Assembly: GCA_030015575.1 (NCBI GenBank)
Contig: JASDDO010000024.1
Span: forward strand, 41,564,114 to 41,628,113
Direction of reading: 5' to 3'
DNA from: Agapanthus africanus
Lineage: Eukaryota; Streptophyta; Magnoliopsida; Asparagales; Amaryllidaceae
Length of the DNA stretch: 64,000 nucleotides
The translations under genes and the position numbers were made by a program. This document shows positions 55,026 through 64,000 of this stretch, piece by piece (positions within the stretch are counted from its first letter, which is position 1; the number at the start of each line of letters is the position of its first letter). The notes beneath the pieces were generated by a model. It was not told the DNA's origin and did no database searches. It worked only from the letters and a program-made list of their open reading frames with translations.

Positions 55026-55512
55026 TGTTGAAAAGCGGTTGCTTGAAAACTTGCATGAAAGAGCATTATTTTAGTATAAATATAAATATGTATATTGATT
55101 GAGTTCGCATGAACGTTTAACCCGAAATATGGGAGGAGAGATAGGTCCCACCGGGTGTGCTAGAATCTGTAGGGTGTTTTTCGTCACCCTATTGAGATGG
55201 GAATACGCGTGCGCTGGTCAGGCGTACTACAGATTCCCCCTGCCTAGGGTAGGCTGGGGTTTATTGATTGTGGGGATCCGAATCTCCGACAGCCGCGGAC
55301 TAAGCTGCCGTTATTACCCCTCGCCTCTTGGAGCGAGAGAACCTCCGATTAACGGGTTAAACTGGTCATGCAAACTCAACGTGCAGTATTGTGTTTTGAA
55401 GGGGTTTTGGATATATCGGGGGCCCCGCAGAGTTTTTACGGGGGTCCCGCTACCCGGATAGCGGGCTGGGGGTCAAGGAGGCTAGTAGCCCCCTTGTAGG
55501 GTGCAGGGCAGC

Positions 55513-55543
55513 GTCCCGTTAGAATTTTTTTTCTAACAGGGAC
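55513..55543. other. Strong hairpin in leader or LTR of Ogre-like element
   Basis: GTCCCGTTAGAA and TTCTAACAGGGAC are complementary with one bulge around a T-run. Confidence 0.7.
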
Positions 55544-55555
55544 AGTGTCGTGGAG

Positions 55556-55615
55556 TATGTGCGTGTGTGTGTATCTCTATATATATACATGTATACATAT
55601 ATATATAAAAAGGGG
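55556..55615. repeat. GT and AT microsatellite
   Basis: A GTGTGTGTG run and a TATATATACATG...TATATATATA run. Confidence 0.85.
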
Positions 55616-56172
55616 AAAGCGTCCAAAGGACGCGTGGGGCTAGCGCCTCACGTGCCTAGCATGCGAGCGCTGGGCGCTTAGGCGCTAACGCACCACGTGC
55701 CCGGCACTCGGGCGCAGGGCGCTCGAGCGCTGGGCGCTTGGGCACCGGCGAGGAAAATGGGCTTTTAGCCCCGGAAATGGGATTTAAACTTCCGAAAGAG
55801 AATTTAGAGTGGAGTTAAACTCCTAAAATGTTTTTGGAGATGATGAAACGGGCTTCTCCCTTGAGCTCTGGATCTTCCCAAAGTGGGATTTTTAGGAGAT
55901 AGGTCTCCTTCTTCCTCCTCTTTTGGCTGGATCTTGAAGAACAAGAAGTACGAGATTTAAAAAATCTCCTATTTTTAAGATCTGATGGGAGATCTGAGTT
56001 CCCCTTTGTGGGTTTCGTGGTAAAAAACTATTTAGTTTTGGAAAAGGAAGAGTAAAACTCTTGATTTAATTCAAAAAGAGAAGAAGGTTTTTAGAACCTT
56101 GAGGAAGGAGAATATCATAGATCTTGATTCTTTTGGAGAGAGAAAAAGCTGTTGAGATATTTCATTATTTTT

Positions 56173-56184
56173 GCCTTTATAGGC
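56173..56184 (-). promoter_or_regulatory. TATA box of Ogre-like LTR
   Basis: GCCTATAAAGGC on the minus strand, about 330 bp into the LTR. Confidence 0.5.
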
Positions 56185-56685
56185 TATATACTTTACATAT
56201 AGCCCCTTGGGCTTTACAAAAATGGCATTTTGCCCATCCCATGGCTCATGTGCCATTTCTTTTTGCACATAAGCCATGCGCTTTACAAAAATTTGGCTTT
56301 ATACCCATTCATGCATAAAAAAAAATTACATAAAAATTATTTATTACATGATTTCATTTTGGGCATGGAGGATGGTCGGCCGCTTCATGTTCGGACTCGA
56401 CCTGGATATGGGCCCACTTAATCTGGGCTTGGGCCCACTTGGCTTGGGGTTGACCTTGACTTTGACTTGGTCAACCGGGGTGCAATTTTCGACCCCAACA
56501 AGCGCCGACACTAGTTCAAGATGAAACTCCCCAGCAGCGCCTCATGCGCAAAACACGTGAACACGAGCAACAGTATAATAACACCTCATGCAGAATACAT
56601 GTGAACAAAAAAAAGGAGGGAAAGAAGAAGTTTTGTCATTCATACTCCAAAAACTTATACATGGTGTAAAAACAAAAGAAAATGT

Positions 56686-57192
56686 TTACAATGGTAAAAC
56701 ACTTGATCTTGGACATGGATTGAGGAATTCAGAAGCAAGGTCGAGTAAAATGTTTCTGGCTTCTCTGACCATTTTCGTGTGCATCTTCTTGCGAATGCAA
56801 GCGTCAGAATTTTCGCTGATATCATCCGTCCTTTGATAGGCAGAGATTATCTTCGTCTGTTGGAAAACTTGATGCAAGATATCAACACGACCATCTCGCC
56901 GCCTCTTCGAGATCAAGCCCATCAGATATACTGAGTGCACCTTGTCCTCAGCATCATCAAGTGCCTCAAGCGGCATGGCTTCGTTAAATTCAGGAAGGGC
57001 TTCCCAAATCGCTCCCACGATGATCTTCAATAAAGCGGAACGACAGGGGAGTAGTCGACCGTTGTATTCATCGAAGCGACGCATAACCTCAGCGCATTAA
57101 GCATTCGTAAACTCCTGGTTTTGACAGCGGCCTTGGACGCGAATGCCTTCATAGGAGATAATTTTGTCAAGATCATACAAATAAACGACCAT
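56686..57192 (-). pseudogene. ORF A: small antisense ORF next to large LTR
   Basis: It starts at ATG 57192 with one in-frame TAA at 57099-57097; from ATG 57084 it is open for 132 codons. A splice acceptor (TTTTTCTGTTCAG) lies just before 57192 and a possible donor (AGGTAAAG) near 57710, giving a 5'-leader intron of about 510 bp. Blocks include NGRLLPCRSALLKII, AIWEALPE and LDDAEDKVHSVYLMGLI, then a basic stretch and a helical C-terminus. The core aligns to ORF B over 55 positions without gaps, about a third identical. It is antisense and directly upstream of the LTR at 57981, the typical aORF place. I recognise no named family. Confidence 0.5.
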
Positions 57193-57857
57193 AGTATCTG
57201 AACAGAAAAATCAGCAAGAGTTTAGCAATCGAGATGATCAAGAAAATGCTCACTATGAGAATCTAAAAAGATTCTCATTAAATGGACACGGGAGTTTAAA
57301 CAACTCTTGACGTCCTCATAGAGAAAACAAGTTCTGTTAAAATACCCAACAAATTTGAATTTGTGCAAATAAGGAAAACCCCTATGAAAATATGCTCAAG
57401 AACACCGGAGAATGAAATTCCCGAAGGGTCCTATTGATCTTCAGAGCAAAGCTCTTTGGCGAGGAATTAAATTGCTTTTATATGATGGAATTAAATTCCA
57501 GAAACCCCCATGAAGAGGAAATGAAGAATGAAAATGCCATGAATCCTTAAAGGTCAGAGGAGGAATGCCCAAGGCATTGAGGGTTACTACTCAAAGACCA
57601 CGTCTTTGGATCTCTGAGAGATGGGTCTCAGAAAGATAGCAAAGCACTTATGGTGGATTTAAAATCCAAGGAATTTTTTTTAAGGGTTTCTTTGTTCAAG
57701 ATCTTTACCTAAAAAAGGGTGTCTTTTTCTGACAGAGTTCAACTCTGGAATTGCAATGGGTAGAGAACTAAGCTCTGAAGAAGAGAATTGAATTCTCAAA
57801 GAAGGCAAGGAAAGAAGAAGATGAAAGAACAGTGGCTTCCCAAAGGACCAAACCCTT

Positions 57858-57870
57858 GCATTTATAAGAC
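57858..57870 (-). promoter_or_regulatory. TATA box of ORF A
   Basis: GTCTTATAAATGC on the minus strand, about 110 bp from the LTR start, followed by a pyrimidine-rich leader. Confidence 0.5.
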
Positions 57871-58374
57871 GTGACAAGAGCGGTTCACCTCCCCGTTCCC
57901 TTAGGCAGATCCAACGGCTGTAAGGGTGATAGCGTTGCATTCACGTGCAAGCCACATGAGAACAACGCTGTGGGGGCATTTGTTCCCTTATAAAAAAAAT
58001 AATAAATAAAAAGCGACGGAAAAATCCCCAAATGGAGCATCACGTGCCCACATGAGATGCGCCTTGGAGCAAAAATTATAAGCATTACGCTTAACAAAAA
58101 GGGCTGAAGTTGAGTCTCACGTGCAGGCACGTGGGCATCTATATACAAAGTATATATGCGCCTTCCTAAAATAAATAATAGGCCAGAGAGGCTCACGTGC
58201 CAACATGTGATACCTTTCTCTGGGACTGCTGCATATAAGCAAACCAGCCTAAAGTTATGGGTCACGTGCTACAAGTGAGGGTTGCCAATGCCTTTTAAGC
58301 TGATAGAATCAAATTCTAAATAATAAGGATCCAAACCCTATTTGGAAAATATTTCCTTGAATCTTTCTAAACAA

Positions 58375-58625
58375 GAAAGATTGTGCTCTGTAAAACAGAG
58401 CACCGTCGGATTAAAAGATCCAATGGTGATTAAAAATCACCAAGTTACAGAATAAGCTCTGTATGGGAAAATATTTCCCCAATCTTTCTAAATAAGAAAG
58501 ATTGTGCTCTGTAAAACAGAGCACCGTCGGATTAAAAGATCCAATGGTGATTAAAAATCACCAAGATACAGAATAAGCTCTGTATGGGAAAATATTTTCC
58601 CAATCTTGTTAAAAACAAGACAAAT
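58375..58625 (+). repeat. Three tandem units of about 117 bp
   Basis: 'AAGATTGTGCTCTGTAAAACAG' begins units near 58377 and 58498; a diverged third follows near 58610. Each continues with CGGATTAAAAGATCCAA and AAAATCACCAAG. Confidence 0.8.
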
Positions 58626-58743
58626 GTCATCTGTAAAACAGAAGTCTCTGAATCAAAGATCCAACGGTGGATAAAATCTCCGAATCAATCAAAAAAATCT
58701 CTCAATGAGAGATTTCCTTAACTAAATCAACAAACTTGCCTCC

Positions 58744-58755
58744 ACTATATAAAGG
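58744..58755 (+). promoter_or_regulatory. TATA box of large LTR
   Basis: ACTATATAAAGG, identical to the box at 30083. Confidence 0.65.
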
Positions 58756-59159
58756 ACTCGAGACTAAAGAGAGAAAGAGAGAGACCCTTCCATAAGATTT
58801 GAGAAAAGAAAGAAGAAGAGAAGTTCTCTTTGAAGAAAAAGAAACCCTAGGTGAGGGAAAAGACCTAGAGATCATTTCATCTCCTTTTACAAGAGTTTAA
58901 CTCTTCCAAAAAACAACTTAGTTCTTCCTCTGGTTGAGGTCTGCAGAAGCAGATCTCCCCACAAGTTGAGAATTTAATTCTCATCGGGTTATGCAGTCCC
59001 AAAACTTAGAGGAAAGAACTAGGTTTGAAGAATTTAATTCTTCCAAAGACATAGGAATTTAATTCCTCTGATAAAACTAGGGTTTAATCCTGCATAAGAA
59101 TTTAATTCTCATAAAACAAAGGACTCAAAATTCTCAAGACTTAGATCAAGAAGTGTTTA

Positions 59160-59520
59160 AATCACGTGTTCCCACGTGAGCACCTCTGAGGAACGAAAAG
59201 GAACAAATGAGATCGGGTCACGTGATCGCACGTGACCTCCAATAGTGCTTAACACTTAGAAAAGAATAGGAAGATAAATCCAAAGGAGGCAGAGTCCAAC
59301 TTGGGGGCGCCTCATGTGTCCACACGTGATGATTATAACATTCAAGTGTTTAACACTTATATGTATAGAACAAGGGAATACGCCCAAAAAAATAGTGCCC
59401 AGTATTCAGGTGCCTCACGTGCCACACGTGAGTGCTCCAAATTTCAGTGTTTAACACCGCTTGAGAGCATCACGTGGGAGCACGTGAGCGCTAAACAATT
59501 AGCAGTGTTTAACACTGTGA
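59160..59520 (+). repeat. Modules of paired CACGTG and AGTGTTTAACACT palindromes
   Basis: Five modules of 60-80 bp, each with TCACGTG(N4-8)CACGTGAG followed by an AGTGTTTAACACTTAT-like palindrome. They lie downstream of the TATA box. Confidence 0.75.
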
Positions 59521-59738
59521 GGGGCCAACCCTAGCCCAAATTAGCCAAGTCTCCTGAGGCCAAAAATCTTTTTGACCATCAATCAACCGAGCCCTTCTAT
59601 ACTCAGGTCTCCCTAAATCGATCTTAGTTCCAAAGATGACCAATGATCTCCCGACATATGACATCTAAGATGATGTTTGTTCCATCATGATCTCTCCCTT
59701 CAATCTGGAGCTCGATTCAAGGGTACATCTCTCCACAC

Positions 59739-59778
59739 CTCTGATACATGTCGTTGTAATTCTTCAACGATGTCAGAG
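59739..59778 (+). other. Conserved hairpin in large LTR
   Basis: CTCTGAT and TCGTTG pair with CAACGA and GTCAGAG, with a T-G pair where the solo LTR has C-G. Confidence 0.65.
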
Positions 59779-60480
59779 AGGTGGAGGGTCCCGACAACCA
59801 ACAGCTCTTGGATGCACTCTCAAACCTATGAGCACACCACAATGGACCGCAATGTCCTTAAACTAGCCATGGACCGTAATGTCCTTAAACTAGCTGTGGA
59901 CCGCAACGTCTTTAAACTAAAACGATAGAGCCCAAATGCTCTTTCATTGGATCAAAAGTGATCCTGAACCCACGTTAAGTAAATCTTAGTCCAATATCGG
60001 ATTAACGTATCCTTAACAAATATTTAAGTCGATCTTAATCTCAAACAAGGTTAACGATCCTTAAATCAAACCAAACCCAAATCTAAGAAAATACGGATTT
60101 GGATTAATCCACGCCCTACAGGCGACAACACAAATTAGTCTCCATATACAATCCACGGGCAACCAAAAATAAAATAAAAACACAAGTCACGAAGTGATCT
60201 TCCGGAGCAGGAGAAAGTGGTTATCGTTATACGGTAACGTAATTAACTGCAGGGGCTTGCGCCTGCAGGGAAAAACTTCCCCACAATCAAAAAACCCTCA
60301 CAATGAGGGGGAATCTGACGAAGTCTGCTACAATGGCCGCATCCGTCCAGACCTCCGATACACGGCGACATAAATCAACTTGGTATCTTCGGAGAGGTGG
60401 ACGGATAAAACCAAATATTATCTGCCCCCAAATTCAGGTAAGACGACTTACGCGGTTTCGTCTTCTGTTTTCGGCGGTAA

Positions 60481-61590
60481 AGAACTAAGTTCAAAGAATT
60501 TAATTCTCATTGGGAAGATTCTGTTATACAGATTCAAAACTTAGGGGAAAGAACTAAATTCAAAGAATTTAATTCTTACAAAAGTATATAGGAATTTAAT
60601 TCCTCTGATAAAATTAGGGTTTAACCTTATAAAAAGAATTTAATTCTTATAAAACAAGAGACTTGAAATTCTCTAAACTCAGATCCCAGCATCGTTAATA
60701 TGATATCAAAATCTTCATGCACATTTATTAGTGTTCAATACTATAACGAAATCTCACGTGTTTCCCCACGTGAGCATCTCTGATAAACAAAAAAGAATGA
60801 CCGAGACCGAGTCATGTGTTTCCCACGCAAGCGTCTAAAAGAAGAACAAGAAGTGCCTCTTAGGGCAATCATGTGTTTTCCACGAGACCCCCAATCAAGT
60901 GCTTAGCACTTATATGAAGGAGGAAATAAAACCCAGAAAACAGCTCTCATTTTGGAGGGCCTCATGTGTCCGCACATGAGCACCACAGGGCCCAAGTGCT
61001 TAGCACTTATAAAAGAAGAGGGAAATAAAAAAAAGCAGTGCCAGCCTTAGGGCGCCTCACGTGCTCACACGTGAGTTCCACAAGAATTAAGTGTTTAACA
61101 CTTATATATAAACGGGGACTTGAACCCAATGTACAACGCCAGTTTTGAGGTGCCTCACGTGAGCGCTCTCGGAATCCAGTGTTTAACACTGCTTTAGAAT
61201 CTCACGTGAAAACACGTGAGTGTTGAACATACACTAGTGTTTAACACTATGGAAAACCAACTCCAGCCTCAAATTGGCTAAGTTTTCTTGAGATTAAAAT
61301 ATTTTCGATCTCCAAATAGATCCAGTCTCTATGCTCATGACTTCCCAAAACTAATGAAGAAATCTTAGTCTCAAAATACGGCTAATGATTTCTGGGCTCG
61401 ACCATCAATTCCTTTTCCCTCAAATATGGAATTGGTTCAAGGATATATCTCTCCACAACTCTGATACATGTCGTCCTAATTCTTCAACGTCTTCAGAGAG
61501 GTGGAGGGTCCCGACAACCAACTCCTCTTTGGTACACTCCCAAACCGATGAGCACATCCCAATACGGACCGCGACGTCCTGCCACCGGGC
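60481..61590 (+). repeat. Partial duplicate of large LTR
   Basis: Homologous to about 59010-59910. The join falls in AAAGAACTA, found at both sites, so microhomology-mediated joining is likely. It includes the CACGTG modules (60750-61240) and the hairpin (61459-61498). It ends near GACGTCCTGCC. Confidence 0.7.
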
Positions 61591-62274
61591 GTGCCACCTC
61601 AAGTTATTTCTGTTTCAATTGCTTGATAAGGTGAAAACTTAATTTTTGCATCAAAAATTTCAGGGAAGAAAAATTAAATTGTACCTCCGCCGGATACCCC
61701 TCCATCCGAGAAAAGTACAAAGGCGAGGCCTTGCACGCAGATCGATGCGCCGGCGTATTGGAGAAGAGCGTAGCGTGTTCGTAAAATGTACCAGGTAAGA
61801 ATCTGACCCATGGAATTATCCAACAATTCAATAGTGTCACACTCGTAATAGATGAGTATTGATATGCCTTTACAACTGCGGTAGAAATATTATGTCATTG
61901 GAAATTAGTTGTGAATTTAATCACGAGTTTAGATTAGTGATATGCCTATTATGTTACAAAAAAGAAAATTTCTAAACCTATAGTGCCAGTAAAAGAGCGA
62001 CTTTTCATGTAAATGGTTCAGTTTTCATGATTTTAGGTGTCGATATATTTTTAATGAATTTTAAGTGACAGGTTGACCATTTAAATTTGAAAATCTATTA
62101 CTCCATTAATTAGCTACATAAGTAATCTATTTGATATAATGATGCTACAATCTTGTAAAGTGGTGCAATTTGGAAAATTAAGTTGGTAGGTGAAAATTTG
62201 AATTAAAAACCGTGAGCTTGTTCTCATATATGATATATGATTGCAGTAAAGCACTATGCGGCAAAATCTTATCG
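61591..62274. other. AT-rich segment without recognised gene
   Basis: No long frame, RNA gene or repeat is apparent. It may be old flanking DNA between elements. Confidence 0.5.
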
Positions 62275-62773
62275 CACTACTACAATATGGGGTTGTCTTT
62301 ACGGACTCAGGAATCCATAGGAGCAACTATATCTTGCCCCTACGGATTTATCCGTAGGTCCCCATCGTTGTCCCTACGGTGCCTTATGTTCTAATTTAAA
62401 AATATTAAATCGTAATTTGTTGTTTGGCACTACGGAGCTGCAAACTGTGGACCTACGGTTATGTCTGTAGGGACATATAAATAGGTTATTAACAAAAAAA
62501 AAGCACAGAAAAGTCATTCATCGTTCCCAAAAATTCTCTCTCTCACTCTCCCGCGCCTCGATCGCTCGTTCCCGCGTCTCGTCGCCACCTTCGTCGGTCG
62601 TTCCCGCGCCTCGTCTCCACCTTCGTCGGTCATTCCCAAAACTTCCTCGTCGACTTCCTCGTCGCCACCGTCCGCGACTCGTCGTCGATCGTCGTCGACC
62701 ACCGATTTCTGTCGTCTTCTCCACCGCCCGGTTAGTAAATCTTAAATTATTTATAATTTTGATGATGTTAGGT

Positions 62774-62958
62774 CTAGGGTTCAGGGTTCGGGTAGGGGTG
62801 AGGGTTAGGCATCGACATCGGCATCTGGTTCGGTTTAGGTTAGGGTTAGGGTTCGGTTGGGGTTGGGGTTCGGTTGGGGCTGGGGCGGGGCTAGGGCTGG
62901 GGTTCGGTTGGGGTTGGGGCTGGGGCTGGGGCTGGGGCTGGGGCTGGGACTAGGGTTT
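62774..62958 (+). repeat. G-rich, telomere-like degenerate repeat
   Basis: TTAGGG, GGTTCGG and tandem GGGGCT units with runs of four G every six bases at 62914-62946. It could form G-quadruplexes. Confidence 0.8.
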
Positions 62959-62960
62959 GG

Positions 62961-63131
62961 GCTTCATCACCTGATATAGCGAAATACAAAGCGTACTTCA
63001 GTACACCCGACCTCATTGAGTTTCCTATTGAAGTTCCCGGTCAAACGGCATATGCATATTTTTATTCACCATCAAATCCCAATTATCAAGCTACCGAGGA
63101 CGAAAAGCCACCTTTGTTAGTCGAGAGTCAT
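62961..63131 (+). pseudogene. Captured exon of plant S9-family peptidase (prolyl oligopeptidase-like)
   Basis: 57 open codons without a start: KYKAYFSTPDLIEFP, PGQTAYAYFYSPSNPNY and EDEKPPLLVESHD. This matches, from memory, the linker between propeller and hydrolase domains of plant acylaminoacyl-peptidase-like proteins, where KPPLLVKSHGGP is usual. The frame runs to a stop near 63190 after losing homology at the expected splice site. It lies beside a G-rich repeat inside a CACTA-like sequence, so transposon capture is likely. Confidence 0.55.
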
Positions 63132-64000
63132 GATAATAGACTTGTCATTATATATCATAGTCAATTGTTTTTCGTATCATTTTCTTGATCCAGATGCTAA
63201 TCAACTTCTTAGTTACTGTTTTTATGACGTATTTGTCTATATTTGTTGACAGTGGCCTTTCTTTTGGATGAACATGTTTTTTTGATACATGTTTCTGTCA
63301 TGTGAATTCATATGTTGCGTATAACGCTTTATGATATCAGTATCCTACATTTGTAGTTTTAATTGTTGATTGTTATAAATGAATGTCATTGCAATAATAG
63401 TTTTTGGTTGATATATTAATTTTTCAAATATTTGCATGTATGTATCCATGCCTGCCTGCATATATGTATATATGAGGATAATGGGTATATTATTAGGTTG
63501 CCGTAGGAGAAAATTTTCCTTCATATGGCTGTCAAAAGTCAATCCTTAATCTCTTTGTGGATGATCAGTTCTATCAATCTTGATCTCAATGGTTTAAAAT
63601 CATGTTACACATACAACAAGAATACACAACAAACGCATCATTAGAGAGTGATTCAAGATGTTCAAGTTAAAACAAATATATGATACTCGATGATAATATG
63701 AAACCTTCATATTCTCATCGATACTCATATATGAAACTAAAAGCGCCACTTATTCCCCGTCTATCGGTTAACATACATTCGATGTTCGTCGTGATATAGA
63801 ACTATACGAAAGTTGTTAAATATCGGACGGTATTACTCGATACTAAGAACCGTCGTATAGTCTATGTGACGAGAAGATTCAATCGTATGATAACCGATAG
63901 ATTTGTCCCGTGTGGACAAGTTAGGAATGTATAAAGCAAACACCTTCATTCACTTGTGTTTTCATCCGTTTCGAGATATTTCGTCGGTAGCTTTCCGCTG
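63132..64000. other. AT-rich segment without recognised gene
   Basis: No coding region or RNA gene is seen. A few inverted stretches (for example ATCGATACTCATATATGA) are not convincing. It may be intronic or internal to the CACTA-like element. Confidence 0.45.

Larger units (their letters stand above)
50509..56510 (-). mobile_element. Ogre/Tat-like element, damaged
   Basis: On the minus strand an LTR begins TGTCGGCGCTTGTTGGGG at 56510, with a TATA box at 56184-56173. A leader, an upstream ORF (55025-54555), gag and repeat-rich DNA follow. No protease, RT or integrase is found, and no second LTR was found at the left end. A matching target duplication (CTAGT at 56511) is not seen at 50504-50508. 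It is a truncated non-autonomous copy. Confidence 0.6.
57981..60480 (+). mobile_element. Large LTR (3' LTR of element carrying ORF A)
   Basis: It probably starts TGTTCCC after the polypurine-like GTGGGGGCATT. From about 58590 it is clearly homologous to the 2.5-kb solo LTR (29604-32148): the same TATA region, hairpin, GGAC modules and end region. The exact start and end are inferred. It contains a dense set of CACGTG palindromes. Confidence 0.55.
62275..64000 (+). mobile_element. CACTA-like transposon end (incomplete in window)
   Basis: CACTACTACAA starts a segment with many subterminal CCTACGG/CCGTAGG copies in both directions up to about 62480, as in CACTA (En/Spm) ends. A TATA box (CATATAAATAGG, 62473-62484) follows. 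The other end is outside the window, so the extent is a guess. No transposase is visible. Confidence 0.4.

Noticed and set aside
62518-62724. Arg/Asp-rich minus-strand frames
   Set aside because: They are complements of a C/T-rich 5' leader with repeated TCGTCG; low complexity only.

Overview
The window is plant (flowering-plant) repeat-rich heterochromatin. The evidence is a 5S-promoter Cassandra TRIM, Athila-type and Tat-type Ty3/gypsy elements primed at tRNA-like sites, an LRR receptor fragment and a fragment of a plant S9-family peptidase. I see no intact host gene. Nearly everything is LTR retrotransposon sequence, much of it nested, with boundaries that can be read from TG..CA termini and 5-bp target duplications.

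Layout. 1-4947 is an antisense accessory ORF (aORF, 'putative gypsy type transposon' family) of a Tat-like element lying on the minus strand. A 3.0-kb solo LTR (1384-4416) interrupts it. Its 3' side runs into an 85-88-bp minisatellite (5211-9430), which a 3.1-kb solo LTR (5449-8548) also interrupts. The element's leader remnant, primer site and 5' LTR follow (to 10413). Between 10414 and 12093 are an LRR fragment (minus) and a LINE RNase H fragment (plus). A second Tat-like element starts at 12094 in the opposite direction, so two 5' LTRs face each other. It has gag (12888-14569) and then a small antisense ORF, here called ORF B. ORF B is split by a complete Athila-type element (15078-25897) and followed by a 563-bp tandem triplication that fuses the Athila LTR end to a Cassandra LTR, then by Cassandra itself (27121-27963). 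More minisatellite follows, carrying a 2.5-kb solo LTR (29604-32148). Next is a second aORF copy (46717 back to 32786), split by a second Athila-type element (33826-45765, minus).

At about 47165 lies the centre of a large inverted repeat. The right arm (to about 50508) carries a third aORF copy and minisatellite. 50509-56510 is a damaged Ogre/Tat-like element on the minus strand with two partial gag copies. 56686-57192 (minus) is ORF A, a small antisense ORF next to a large LTR (about 57981-60480), which is followed by a partial duplicate of that LTR (to about 61590). From 62275 there is a CACTA-like terminus with a G-rich, telomere-like tract and a captured peptidase exon.

How it works together. 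In the Tat-like elements the sense strand carries LTR and gag, while the opposite strand carries independently promoted, intron-containing accessory ORFs. ORF A and ORF B appear to be distant homologues of each other and are the least familiar coding sequences here. Several non-coding motifs recur across unrelated families and look functional: paired 18-bp palindromes upstream of TATA, a leader stem motif, hairpin plus polypurine modules and a covarying hairpin in the large LTRs. All coding regions are damaged, mostly by nonsense changes of the C-to-T type, frameshifts and nested insertion.
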